Shown here piece by piece: positions 1-6,826 of a DNA stretch of 12,304 bases. The translations under genes and the position numbers were made by a program. The DNA lies in the NCBI GenBank assembly GCA_025362415.1, contig JANYGM010000258.1, positions 1 through 12,304 of the forward strand, in the 5' to 3' direction. Positions within the stretch are counted from its first letter, which is position 1. Each line of letters starts with the position of its first letter. This DNA comes from a bacterium. Lineage in GTDB: Bacteria; Bacteroidota; Bacteroidia; Cytophagales; Thermonemataceae. The notes below the pieces were generated by a model. The model ran no database searches and was not told where the DNA came from. It worked only from the letters and a program-made list of their open reading frames with translations.

Positions 1-141
1 TTGATAAATCAAAGGGCTATAAAATAGTTATAGTGTCATAAATATCTCGCTCCGCTGGAGCGGAATACAAAATACACTTATTTTCCTATAAATATAACGC
101 CCTGCTGGGGCTGAATACAATTTATCAATGTCGTTATCTAA
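1..141. repeat. Right part of a MITE-like hairpin element (copy A)
   Basis: From about position 16 to 141 this matches 2001-2132 (copy B) nearly base for base. It contains two tandem units of the form TATAAATAT-hairpin-GAATACAA. The first hairpin (48-62) has stem CGCTCC/GGAGCG and loop GCT. The second (99-111) has stem GCCCT/GGGGC and loop GCT; here a G-T wobble replaces the G-C pair of copy B, so the structure is kept. The right end AATGTCGTTATCTAAG (126-142) is the inverse of the left end of copy B. The left end of this copy lies outside the window. Positions 142-215 hold nothing I recognise. Confidence 0.75.
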
Positions 142-215
142 GTGTACGGTAGCAAAACTAATTATAACACTTCCGTAAAAATATGAAATTATATTTAATT
201 ACAATTTCTAATTCC

Positions 216-962
216 TTAGCGGTCATTTACACCATTTTTTTCAAGCAAACCTTCTCTGGTTACAAGTGTGCCTACTTGCTCACCTTGCATAATTTTGCTA
301 AGATTACCTATTTTATTGATGTCAAAAACAATAATAGGTAAATTATTTTCTCTGCAAAGTGTGAAGGCAGTCATATCCATCACATTAAGATTTTTTTCAT
401 AGACTTCATCAAAGGAAACATGTGTATAACGCACTGCATTAGCATCTTTGTTGGGATCTGCTGTATAAATACCATCAACTTTTGTACCTTTCAAAACTAC
501 ATCAGCCTCAATTTCAATAGCTCTTAGACTTGCTGCGGAATCTGTTGTAAAATATGGATTTCCTGTGCCTGCTGCCAAAATAACGACTCTTCCCTTCTCC
601 AAATGACGAATAGCACGCCTGCGAATAAATGGCTCACAAACTTGTTCCATTTTAAGCGCAGACATCAAACGAGTAAAACAACCTTGTTTTTCTATGGCAT
701 TTTGCATTGCCATACCGTTGATAACAGTTGCCAGCATTCCCATATAATCCCCTTGTACCTTATCTATACCAGATTTGTCGGCTTCAGAACCCCTATAAAT
801 ATTGCCACCACCAACTACAACTGCTACTTGTATGCCAAGTTTTACTACCTCACTAATTTCGTGGGCATATTGTTCTAGTTTTTGAGGATTAATTACGTAT
901 TCTTGACGGTCTCCAGCAAGTGCTTCTCCGCTAAGTTTGAGTAAGATGCGTTTATATTTCAT
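216..962 (-). CDS. pyrH: UMP kinase (uridylate kinase)
   Basis: Cytoplasmic amino-acid-kinase-fold enzyme that phosphorylates UMP to UDP with ATP in pyrimidine nucleotide synthesis; bacterial enzymes of this family are hexamers regulated by GTP and UTP. The 248-residue product begins MKYKRILLKLSGEAL, the family's N-terminal phosphate-binding signature. It has VVVGGGNIYRG (48-58), the DYMGMLATVINGMAMQ helix (72-87), GTGNPYFTTDSAASLRA (132-148) and the nucleotide-binding LKGTKVDGIYTADP (157-170). The family usually ends close to GTLV (231-234). Here a 14-residue tail, TREGLLEKNGVNDR, follows, and its coding DNA recurs at 3762-3808. In many bacteria pyrH lies beside tsf or frr; neither is visible here. 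The gene is divergent from the MerC-like gene. The start is supported by the canonical N-terminus and by a promoter-like site about 56 bp upstream. Confidence 0.97.
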   Translation of the reverse strand: MKYKRILLKLSGEALAGDRQEYVINPQKLEQYAHEISEVVKLGIQVAVVVGGGNIYRGSEADKSGIDKVQGDYMGMLATVINGMAMQNAIEKQGCFTRLMSALKMEQVCEPFIRRRAIRHLEKGRVVILAAGTGNPYFTTDSAASLRAIEIEADVVLKGTKVDGIYTADPNKDANAVRYTHVSFDEVYEKNLNVMDMTAFTLCRENNLPIIVFDINKIGNLSKIMQGEQVGTLVTREGLLEKNGVNDR

Positions 963-1017
963 AGACTTTTTTTATTAGATTTTTTTTGGGGATTGGAAGA
1001 TGCTTTACATTTTTTTG

Positions 1018-1025
1018 CAAAGGTA
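1018..1025 (-). promoter_or_regulatory. Candidate -7 element of the pyrH promoter
   Basis: The minus strand reads TACCTTTG, an exact match to the Bacteroidota -7 consensus TAnnTTTG, about 56 bp before the pyrH start. I see no good TTTG element at the expected -33 distance, so the call rests on the -7 box and its placement. Confidence 0.45.
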
Positions 1026-1091
1026 GTATTTTTTTAAGATTTTTCGTGAGATATTAGAAAAAACAAAGAAAAAATCAAAGAAAAAACACAC

Positions 1092-1137
1092 TATATTTGC
1101 AACATTGTTGAACTTTTATTATATTTGCAACATTGTT
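1092..1137 (+). promoter_or_regulatory. Promoter with duplicated palindromic operator before the MerC-like gene
   Basis: The 18-mer TATATTTGCAACATTGTT occurs twice, at 1092-1109 and 1120-1137, 28 bp apart. Each copy contains a TAnnTTTG -7 box (TATATTTG). For the second copy, the TTTG at 1096-1099 lies 20 bp upstream and can act as the -33 box. Overlapping each box is TTGCAAC-ATT-GTTgaA, or its half, an inverted repeat of the size bound by dimeric Fur-family repressors. A metal-responsive Fur or Zur-type regulator is an inference from this shape and from the downstream MerC-like gene. Confidence 0.5.
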
Positions 1138-1161
1138 TAATAAAGTAACTCAAAGGAACAA

Positions 1162-1189
1162 GTACGAAATAAGAGGTACGAGGTACGAA
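1162..1189. repeat. 7-bp-period degenerate tandem repeat
   Basis: Four consecutive heptamers in exact register: GTACGAA, ATAAGAG, GTACGAG, GTACGAA. They lie in the 5' region of the MerC-like gene. The unit is the same family as the array at 3737-3764, which lies in the opposite orientation. Confidence 0.7.
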
Positions 1190-1261
1190 TTTAAAACTTT
1201 GATTATCAAGCTATAAAATTATTTTATTTCCATTCCGAAATTTTATTATCTTCACCCAAAA

Positions 1262-1666
1262 ATGAAAACACAAATAAATTCTACTAACACTTCTGAAAAT
1301 ACCAATAAATTTGGGTTGGTGTTACCATTTTTGTGTGCTATTCATTGCATTGCATTGCCATTTTTGGTCAGTTTGCTGCCATTTTTAGGGCAAAGTTTCT
1401 TCTCTTCCGAAATTTTTGAATGGTTAATGTTACTCACTGGGGCGTGTACCTCTGCGTATTTGCTCACCCGTGATAGACGCATACACAAGCAATTTTCTCC
1501 AATAATATTGGCATTATTAGGTTTTGGCGTGCTTAGTTTAGGGCATATTTTCCACGAGATTAGTTATATAGAATTTATTTCTATTGGTGTAGGTTGCACT
1601 AGCCTGCTTTTTGCTTATATTCTTAATTGGAATTTTATCAAAAAAATGAAAAATTGTGTTTGCTAA
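1262..1666 (+). CDS. MerC-domain inner-membrane protein
   Basis: A 134-residue protein with about four hydrophobic helices (roughly residues 17-43, 54-70, 80-98 and 104-127). The paired cysteines in LCAIHCIALPF (C25, H28, C29) sit inside the first helix, the hallmark of the MerC family. MerC proteins were described as mercuric-ion transporters of mer operons. In Bacteroidota, stand-alone homologues are common and the metal is usually unknown. No merA, merP or merR is visible, so mercury resistance should not be assumed. The duplicated palindromic operator upstream suggests control by a metal-sensing regulator. No Shine-Dalgarno precedes the ATG (context cacccaaaaATG), which is normal in this phylum. 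The next 592 bp hold only short ORFs, a repeat element and the ahcY terminator. Confidence 0.85.
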   Translation: MKTQINSTNTSENTNKFGLVLPFLCAIHCIALPFLVSLLPFLGQSFFSSEIFEWLMLLTGACTSAYLLTRDRRIHKQFSPIILALLGFGVLSLGHIFHEISYIEFISIGVGCTSLLFAYILNWNFIKKMKNCVC

Positions 1667-1816
1667 ATGAGCAAAAAAAGTCTAAATAATGAAAATAGTT
1701 TTGTAAGTAATAGATTGCAAATAACTTCCTAGTTCGCTTCTTTTTAACACTAAGTTCATTAAGAAATACACACTAAGAAATACAAAATTAGAATTTTATT
1801 TACAACTTATTACTAA

Positions 1817-2132
1817 CTTAGATAACGACATTGTTAATTTGTTATTTTTTCGTAATCCTTGATAAACCAAAGAGTTAAGTAGGTTTCTGGAATTAGTTTA
1901 TGTTATTCAAAATTCTGATAAAATGCTAAAAATGCCGTTGTTTGTGTCTTCACAAACAACGACTACTGATTTTCCCAATAACATAGACTAATTAGTAGAA
2001 GCTACTTATAAAAACAATCATACTGTTATAAATATCTCGCTCCGCTGGAGCGGAATACAAAATACACTTAATTTTCCTATAAATATACTGCCCCGCTGGG
2101 GCTGAATACAATTTATCAATGTCGTTATCTAA
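1817..2132. repeat. MITE-like fold-back element (copy B), complete
   Basis: The left end CTTAGATAACGACATTG and the right end, read in reverse TTAGATAACGACATTG, are inverted over 16 bp, with further matches inward. A second inverted pair follows: 1879-1907 with 1977-2005, 22 of 29 matching. At the centre is a perfect 11-bp stem CGTTGTTTGTG/CACAAACAACG with loop TCTT (1936-1961). The right third (2001-2132) repeats copy A, with hairpins at 2038-2052 and 2090-2102. It encodes no protein I can find. I could not identify a target-site duplication. The nested inverted structure and shared ends fit a non-autonomous mobile element. Confidence 0.65.
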
Positions 2133-2181
2133 CTGTTTAGGTTTAACTTGAAAGAATTATTAACTTTGTGTAACTTCAGGT

Positions 2182-2230
2182 AATAATAAAAAAACGTGTT
2201 AGAAATCAATCTAACACGTTTTTTATTATT
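2182..2230 (-). terminator. Rho-independent terminator of ahcY
   Basis: A strong hairpin: the core ACGTGTTAGA pairs with TCTAACACGT around a short loop and is extended by A-rich and T-rich flanks that also pair (AATAAT/ATTATT). On the minus strand the stem is followed by a T run, as expected downstream of ahcY. The symmetric flanks would let it work on both strands. Confidence 0.85.
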
Positions 2231-2237
2231 CAAAAAT

Positions 2238-2258
2238 TTCGTACTTCAAACTTCAAAC
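2238..2258. repeat. 7-bp-period repeat abutting the ahcY stop codon
   Basis: Heptamers TTCGTAC, TTCAAAC, TTCAAAC run directly into the TTA at 2259, which is the ahcY stop codon on the other strand. On the coding strand the stop is followed by GTTTGAA, GTTTGAA, GTACGAA. Confidence 0.65.
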
Positions 2259-3572
2259 TTAGTATCTGTAGGCATCATTTTTGAAAGGACCTACTTTTGC
2301 AACGCCAATATATTCCGCTTGGTCTGAAGTAAGTACATCTATTTCTGCACCAACTTTTGCAAGGTGAAGATAAGCTACTTTCTCGTCTAGGTGCTTAGGA
2401 AGTACATAAACTTGATTTTCATATTTGCCAGGGTTCATCCAAAGTTCCATTTGTGCAAGCACTTGGTTAGTGAATGAGCTAGACATTACAAAAGATGGGT
2501 GTCCAGTTCCACAACCAAGATTTACCAAACGACCTTCCGCCAAAACTATAATATCTTTACCATCAATAGTATATCTATCTACTTGAGGTTTGATAACGTC
2601 TTTTGATGCGCCATAGTTTTTGTTCAACCAAGCCATATCAATTTCAGTATCAAAGTGTCCAATATTACACAAAATTGCATTATGACGCATTGCTCTAAAA
2701 TGTTTTTCAACGACAATATGCATATTTCCAGTTGCCGTAACAATAATATCAGCCAAAGGAATAGCTGTATCCATTTTAAGCACTTGATAACCGTCCATTG
2801 CTGCTTGTAACGCACAAATTGGGTCAATTTCTGTAACAATTACACGCACACCTTGGCTGCTCAAAGATTGCGCAGAACCTTTCCCCACATCACCATAACC
2901 AGCTACAACCGCTACTTTACCAGCCATCATAATATCAGTAGCTCTACGAATAGCATCTACCAAAGACTCACGGCAACCATATTTGTTATCAAATTTAGAT
3001 TTTGTTACAGAATCATTGATATTGATAGCAGGAAGAGGCAATTTGCCATTTTTCATACGCTCATACAAACGGTGAACGCCTGTAGTTGTTTCTTCAGAAA
3101 TACCTTTGATTTCAGCCACAAGCGCAGGGAAACGGTCAAGTACCATATTTGTAAGGTCGCCACCATCATCAAGAATCATATTTAAAGGCTTTCCACCTTC
3201 AAAAGCATATAAAGTTTGTTCAATACACCAATCAAATTCTTCTTCATTCATACCTTTCCAAGCAAAAACAGGAACACCTGCTGCGGCTATTGCTGCTGCT
3301 GCGTGGTCTTGTGTAGAGAAAATATTACAAGATGACCAAGAAACCTCTGCACCAAGTGCCACAAGTGTTTCTATAAGAACTGCCGTTTGGATAGTCATAT
3401 GCAGACAACCTGCAATGCGTGTATCTTTAAGTGGTTTTACTAAGCCAAATTCTGCACGAAGTGCCATAAGACCTGGCATTTCAGCTTCTGCAAGAGAGAT
3501 TTCTTTGCGTCCCCATTCTGCTAGGGCAATATCTTTTACTTTATAAGGGAGTTTTGCGGTTGTATCAGCCAT
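2259..3572 (-). CDS. ahcY: Adenosylhomocysteinase (S-adenosyl-L-homocysteine hydrolase)
   Basis: Cytoplasmic NAD-dependent tetramer that splits S-adenosylhomocysteine into adenosine and homocysteine, relieving product inhibition of methyltransferases and feeding methionine recycling. The 437-residue length is normal. Visible signatures are the substrate-domain segment GCLHMTIQTAVLIETL (55-70), SCNIFSTQDHAAAA (81-94), the aspartate of DDGGDL (135-140), and the E161, K191, D195 and C200 region (SVTKSKFDNKYGCRESL). The NAD-binding loop is GYGDVGKG (225-232) and the IGHFD histidine is at 306. The C-terminus KNDAYRY is the conserved tail that reaches the NAD of the neighbouring subunit, a variant of the common KPDHYRY. 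It appears to be monocistronic, with its own promoter (3633-3664) and terminator (2182-2230). Confidence 0.98.
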   Translation of the reverse strand: MADTTAKLPYKVKDIALAEWGRKEISLAEAEMPGLMALRAEFGLVKPLKDTRIAGCLHMTIQTAVLIETLVALGAEVSWSSCNIFSTQDHAAAAIAAAGVPVFAWKGMNEEEFDWCIEQTLYAFEGGKPLNMILDDGGDLTNMVLDRFPALVAEIKGISEETTTGVHRLYERMKNGKLPLPAININDSVTKSKFDNKYGCRESLVDAIRRATDIMMAGKVAVVAGYGDVGKGSAQSLSSQGVRVIVTEIDPICALQAAMDGYQVLKMDTAIPLADIIVTATGNMHIVVEKHFRAMRHNAILCNIGHFDTEIDMAWLNKNYGASKDVIKPQVDRYTIDGKDIIVLAEGRLVNLGCGTGHPSFVMSSSFTNQVLAQMELWMNPGKYENQVYVLPKHLDEKVAYLHLAKVGAEIDVLTSDQAEYIGVAKVGPFKNDAYRY

Positions 3573-3632
3573 TTTTATTATTAGATTTATTTTAGATTTT
3601 TACTTTAGAATAGTATGTCCTAAATTTCGGTA

Positions 3633-3664
3633 CAAATGTAAGAAAAAATAAGACAAGGAACAAA
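3633..3664 (-). promoter_or_regulatory. Bacteroidota-type promoter of ahcY
   Basis: On the minus strand TTTG (3664-3661) is followed after 20 bp by TACATTTG (3640-3633), an excellent match to the -33 TTTG / -7 TAnnTTTG consensus. It lies about 60 bp before the ahcY start. Confidence 0.75.
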
Positions 3665-3736
3665 TTTTATCAAAAATTTGTGATAGCTAGTCGTTGCTAA
3701 ATAGGAATTAAAAAACTTATTTTTTTGTTTTTTACA

Positions 3737-3764
3737 TTCGTACCTCTTAACTCGTACTTATTTA
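3737..3764. repeat. 7-bp-period repeat abutting the pyrH-like scrap
   Basis: Units TTCGTAC, CTCTTAA, CTCGTAC and TTATTTA lie in exact 7-bp register; the last unit includes the stop codon of the pyrH-like fragment. Read on the other strand the units GTACGAG, TTAAGAG and GTACGAA match the array at 1162-1189. Confidence 0.6.
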
Positions 3765-3808
3765 ACGGTCGTTTACACCATTTTTTTCAAGTAAACCTTC
3801 TCTGGTTA
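3762..3808 (-). pseudogene. Duplicated 3' end of pyrH (remnant)
   Basis: This 47-bp stretch matches 216-262, the last 15 codons of pyrH with its stop, at 44 of 47 positions. It encodes the same residues, TREGLLEKNGVNDR, then stop. All three differences are synonymous third-position transitions (CGC/CGT, AAT/AAC, TTG/TTA). Upstream on the minus strand the match breaks down quickly. Only islands remain, such as CATAATTTTG at about 3845, with indels that destroy the frame. A stop lies 8 codons before the conserved part and there is no start, so no functional kinase is possible. Confidence 0.75.
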
Positions 3809-3978
3809 GTAATACATTGTAAATAACGTCCTAATTTACTTTTCATAATTTTGAGAAAATTAAGCATAAAATTGCAATAAATACGCTATGGGTCGTACCC
3901 AAAAAATGCTAAGTTCTTTTTGGTACTTGCTTTCAAAATAGTTTTTTACTATTTCGGCTATTATTTTGTTTTTTTTTG

Positions 3979-3986
3979 TATTTTTG
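3979..3986 (+). promoter_or_regulatory. Possible -7 element upstream of rimK
   Basis: TATTTTTG matches TAnnTTTG and points toward the small ORF at 4085 and rimK at 4242. No TTTG is seen at the -33 distance and the surroundings are T-rich, so a chance match is possible. Confidence 0.25.
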
Positions 3987-4084
3987 TGTTGAATTTGGAG
4001 TGGTATGTTTTATGGGAGATTAACACATTTTTTGACGAAGCTAATTTAGACAATCTAAACAGTTGCCATATTTATACATATAAA

Positions 4085-4171
4085 ATGGCAGAAAGTACCA
4101 AATTAGATGCGAATAACCTAGAGAAACATATATATCAACAATTTAAAGCATTTTTTGCTATAATTATCTAA
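4085..4171 (+). CDS. Possible small ORF of unknown function (28 aa)
   Basis: The ORF starts ATGGCAGAAAGTACC and would encode a 28-residue peptide with a charged, helical-looking first half (MAESTKLDANNLEKHIYQQF) and a hydrophobic end (AFFAIII). The open frame extends upstream to 3920, but that part is T-rich and unlike coding sequence, so I prefer the internal ATG if it is real. It lies 70 bp before rimK on the same strand and after a possible -7 box. I recognise no family. It could be a leader peptide, a degraded gene or chance. Confidence 0.25.
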   Translation: MAESTKLDANNLEKHIYQQFKAFFAIII

Positions 4172-4241
4172 AAAGAATAATCTAACCAAACTCTGACCAA
4201 AAATTAAAGCTCATTTTTAAGCTAATCTTAACCCATTTTTT

Positions 4242-5153
4242 ATGAAAATTGCCATTCTTTCACGCAAAGCAAGCCTTCATTCTACCAAACGCTTGGTTGA
4301 GGCTGCAAAACAAAGAGGACACGAGGTCAGTGTTATTAACCATTGCAAATGCTATGTGGTGATGGAACGAGATAATCCTAGTGTTTTCATTGGTGACCAT
4401 TCTTTAGAAGGAATAGATGCTATTATTCCACGTATTGGTGCCTCTGTGACGTTTTATGGAAGTGCTATTATAAGGCAATTTGAAATGCAAAAAGTATTTA
4501 CGCCAGTTAGTTCTTTGGCTCTTATCCGCTCTCGTGATAAGTTGCGTAGCTTGCAAATTCTTTCAAAAGCAGGCGTAGGCATACCTAAAACCGCTTTTGC
4601 TAATTATCCTAGTGATATTGATTATCTTATCAAACAAGTTGGTGGTACTCCTCTGATTATCAAGTTGTTGGAAGGTACACAAGGGTTAGGCGTTGTTCTT
4701 GCGGACAATGAAACGGCTGCAAAGTCTGTTTTGGAGGCTTTTTATAACCTTAATGCTAATATTTTGGTACAAGAGTTTGTAAAAGAGGCTAACGGCTCTG
4801 ATATACGTGCTTTTGTGGTAGGTGGCAAGGTGGTTGGTGCAATGAAAAGGCAAGGGAAAACAGGTGAATTTCGTTCAAACCTGCACAGAGGAGGTGTTGG
4901 CACAGCCATAGAACTCACACCAGAGGAGCAAGAAGTAGCCATACAAGCAGCAAAATCATTGGGTTTGGGCATTGCAGGTGTAGATATGTTACCTTCCACA
5001 CGAGGACCTCTCGTAATAGAAGTAAACTCCTCTCCTGGACTTGAAGGCATAGAAAAAGCCACCAAACAAGATATTGCAAGTATTATTATTCAATACATAG
5101 AAGAAAATATCAATAATACACAAGAACAAAAGAAAGATAAAGTAGGAGCTTAA
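4242..5153 (+). CDS. rimK: Ribosomal protein S6-L-glutamate ligase, RimK family (ATP-grasp)
   Basis: ATP-grasp ligase of the RimK family, which adds glutamate residues to the C-terminus of ribosomal protein S6; the substrate in this organism is inferred. The 303-residue length matches E. coli RimK (300). Seen in order: an N-terminal domain starting MKIAILSRK, the glycine-rich phosphate loop KLLEGTQGLGV (141-151), the adenine-hinge segment VQEFV (176-180), DIRAFVVGGKVVGAMKR (187-203), the EFRSNLHRGG substrate loop (209-218), GVDML (246-250) and the metal-binding VIEVNSSPGLEGIE (258-271). All expected ATP-grasp elements are intact. The stop is followed within 2 bp by a heptamer repeat array. 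No Shine-Dalgarno is seen before the start (acccattttttATG). Confidence 0.93.
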   Translation: MKIAILSRKASLHSTKRLVEAAKQRGHEVSVINHCKCYVVMERDNPSVFIGDHSLEGIDAIIPRIGASVTFYGSAIIRQFEMQKVFTPVSSLALIRSRDKLRSLQILSKAGVGIPKTAFANYPSDIDYLIKQVGGTPLIIKLLEGTQGLGVVLADNETAAKSVLEAFYNLNANILVQEFVKEANGSDIRAFVVGGKVVGAMKRQGKTGEFRSNLHRGGVGTAIELTPEEQEVAIQAAKSLGLGIAGVDMLPSTRGPLVIEVNSSPGLEGIEKATKQDIASIIIQYIEENINNTQEQKKDKVGA

Positions 5154-5155
5154 TT

Positions 5156-5335
5156 TGATGTATGATGTATGATATATGATATATGATGTATGATGTATGA
5201 TGTATGATATATTTTATGGGACAAAATAGTGAAATAGTAACAAACAATGTATTTACATCATACATCACATCATACATCATATATCACACATCATATATCA
5301 CACATCATATATCACACATCACACATCATATATCA
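5156..5335. repeat. Inverted pair of heptamer tandem arrays between rimK and the acyltransferase gene
   Basis: The left array (5156-5211) is eight perfect-register units of TGATGTA or TGATATA. The right array (5254-5335) is eleven units of the complement type, TACATCA, TATATCA or CACATCA, with one 5-nt slip unit (CATCA, 5268-5272). They are separated by about 42 bp. The two can pair into a stem of about 56 bp with scattered mismatches. The right array ends 2 bp before the acyltransferase ATG. The left array starts 2 bp after the rimK stop. The transcript of this spacer should be strongly folded, so either termination or blocked initiation is conceivable. Confidence 0.85.
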
Positions 5336-5337
5336 AA

Positions 5338-6756
5338 ATGATTTATAACTTTTTCAAATTTATTCTTAGTGTTGGCTTAAAAGTATTTTTTAAGCGTATT
5401 TTGGTACATAATAAGCATCTTTTGCGTACTGATGCGCCACTTCTGATTGTGGCTAATCACCCAAATACTTTTATGGATCCAATGCTAATTGCGCATCTTC
5501 TCAACCAACAAGTGTATTTTTTGGCAAATGGAGGCGTTTTTAATAAGATAACGAAAATCCTTTTTAAACAACTTAATATGGTGCCTATTTACCGCAAAGC
5601 TGATGCCAGCGCAAATGTAGGCGTAAATATGCGTGAACAAAACAACAAAGCATTTTCTACTTGTTATGAATATTTAGGCAAAAAACGCACTATTTTGATT
5701 TTTCCAGAGGGAAGTAGTATCATAGAAAGGCGTTTGAGAGAGTTAAAAACAGGTACGGCACGTATTGCATTAGGTGCAGAATTTGAGAATAATTTTGAAT
5801 TAAATTTGCAAATTTTGCCTATTGGTGTTAATTATTCTGACGCTACTCGTTTTAGAAGTGAAGTTTTTATCAATATAGGTGAGCCTATAAGTCTAAAAGA
5901 TTTCAAGGAAAAGTACAATCCTGAAACTTCGGAAACAATAGAAAATAATGTTAATAATGCTGAAAATTCTTCTCAAAAATCTAATCCTGTCAAAGAATTA
6001 ACAGAGAAAATTGGAGAAAAATTATTAGAATTAATGATTGTTACAGATGATGAGGCAGAAGATAAATTTATTCAAAACATTGAAAAAATCTATAAAAACC
6101 GACTTTTTGAAGATGAAAATATTTCTTTAGATACAAAAATAAAAGATTTTGAACTCACCAAACACATTGTAAAAGCTGCTAAATACTTTGAGGCAACCAA
6201 TCCAAAAGTTTTGGATAATTTCAAAATAAAATTAGACAGCTATCTTGGAAATCTCCAAAAACTAAAAATTTCTGATGCTGTTTTTAGTCAGTCCAAAAAA
6301 AATAAAAATATATTAGTTTCTAGTTTGTTTTCTATGCTTTTTATGACGGTTTGTTTTCCGTTTTTTGTATTTGGTTTCCTAAACAATTATTTGCCCTATA
6401 AGCTACCAAGCATTATTTCACGTAAAATAACAGATGATGAAACTTTTTTTGCGCCTATTATGCTTGCAAGTGGAATTTTTACTTTTATTAGTTATTATTG
6501 TGTAGTTTTGTGGGCGGTGCAGACGTTTTGGCTACATAATTTCTTGTGGTTGTTAGGTTATTTTGTATTGATGGTTTTGAGTGGCTTTTTTGCATTATTT
6601 TATACTGCTTTCTTTGAAAATGTAAAAGAAAATTGGCAATTTATTTCTATCTTTTATAAGAAAAATACACTTATAAGCACACTTGTAGCCCAACGCAAAG
6701 AAATTTTTAATTTTTTGGAAAATGCAAAAAAAGAATACCTTTTGAGTGATGTGTGA
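5338..6756 (+). CDS. PlsC-type 1-acyl-glycerophosphate acyltransferase with C-terminal membrane domain
   Basis: Predicted membrane-bound glycerolipid acyltransferase of the PlsC/LPLAT superfamily, 472 residues. The catalytic domain is N-terminal: motif I ANHPNTFMDP (39-48), motif II VPIYRKAD (82-89), motif III FPEGSS (122-127) and motif IV LPIGVNY (160-166). Motif I has five residues between H41 and D47 instead of the textbook four. I recall HPNSFLD-like motifs in other Bacteroidota members, so this is probably a family variant. A charged linker of about 190-310 leads to a region rich in membrane segments (about 322-435: VSSLFSMLFMTVCFPFFVFGF, APIMLASGIFTFISYYCVVLW and others). The substrate, phosphatidic acid precursor versus amine-containing lipid, cannot be told from sequence. 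The last codons and the stop lie within TGATGTG/TGATATA heptamers. Confidence 0.8.
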   Translation: MIYNFFKFILSVGLKVFFKRILVHNKHLLRTDAPLLIVANHPNTFMDPMLIAHLLNQQVYFLANGGVFNKITKILFKQLNMVPIYRKADASANVGVNMREQNNKAFSTCYEYLGKKRTILIFPEGSSIIERRLRELKTGTARIALGAEFENNFELNLQILPIGVNYSDATRFRSEVFINIGEPISLKDFKEKYNPETSETIENNVNNAENSSQKSNPVKELTEKIGEKLLELMIVTDDEAEDKFIQNIEKIYKNRLFEDENISLDTKIKDFELTKHIVKAAKYFEATNPKVLDNFKIKLDSYLGNLQKLKISDAVFSQSKKNKNILVSSLFSMLFMTVCFPFFVFGFLNNYLPYKLPSIISRKITDDETFFAPIMLASGIFTFISYYCVVLWAVQTFWLHNFLWLLGYFVLMVLSGFFALFYTAFFENVKENWQFISIFYKKNTLISTLVAQRKEIFNFLENAKKEYLLSDV

Positions 6757-6767
6757 TATATGATGTA
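6747..6767 (+). repeat. Heptamer repeat overlapping the acyltransferase stop codon
   Basis: TGATGTG, TGATATA and TGATGTA in exact register, the same unit as the arrays at 5156-5335. The TGA stop (6754-6756) is the start of the second unit, so the repeat encodes the last residues (SDV) and supplies the stop codon. Confidence 0.7.
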
Positions 6768-6826
6768 AAATATAAAAAATAACAATTAAATAAAACTATT
6801 TTAATAAAATTATTAACTAAAAATGT

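Noticed and set aside
1667..1732. 21-codon ORF whose ATG directly follows the MerC-like stop codon
   Set aside because: Too short, no recognisable family; it could be a leftover of a former second gene but nothing supports this.
1745..1790. Direct repeat TAAGAAATACA (two copies) as a regulatory pair
   Set aside because: AT-rich, short and lacking any promoter or gene context; likely chance or decayed repeat.
2853..3546. Plus-strand ORFs of 110 and 146 codons inside ahcY
   Set aside because: Antisense shadows of a highly conserved gene; composition follows its codons.
3920..4084. N-terminal part of an 83-codon plus-strand ORF
   Set aside because: The part is T-rich (FKIVFYYFGYYFVFF) and spans the candidate -7 box; only the stretch from 4085 looks at all like protein.
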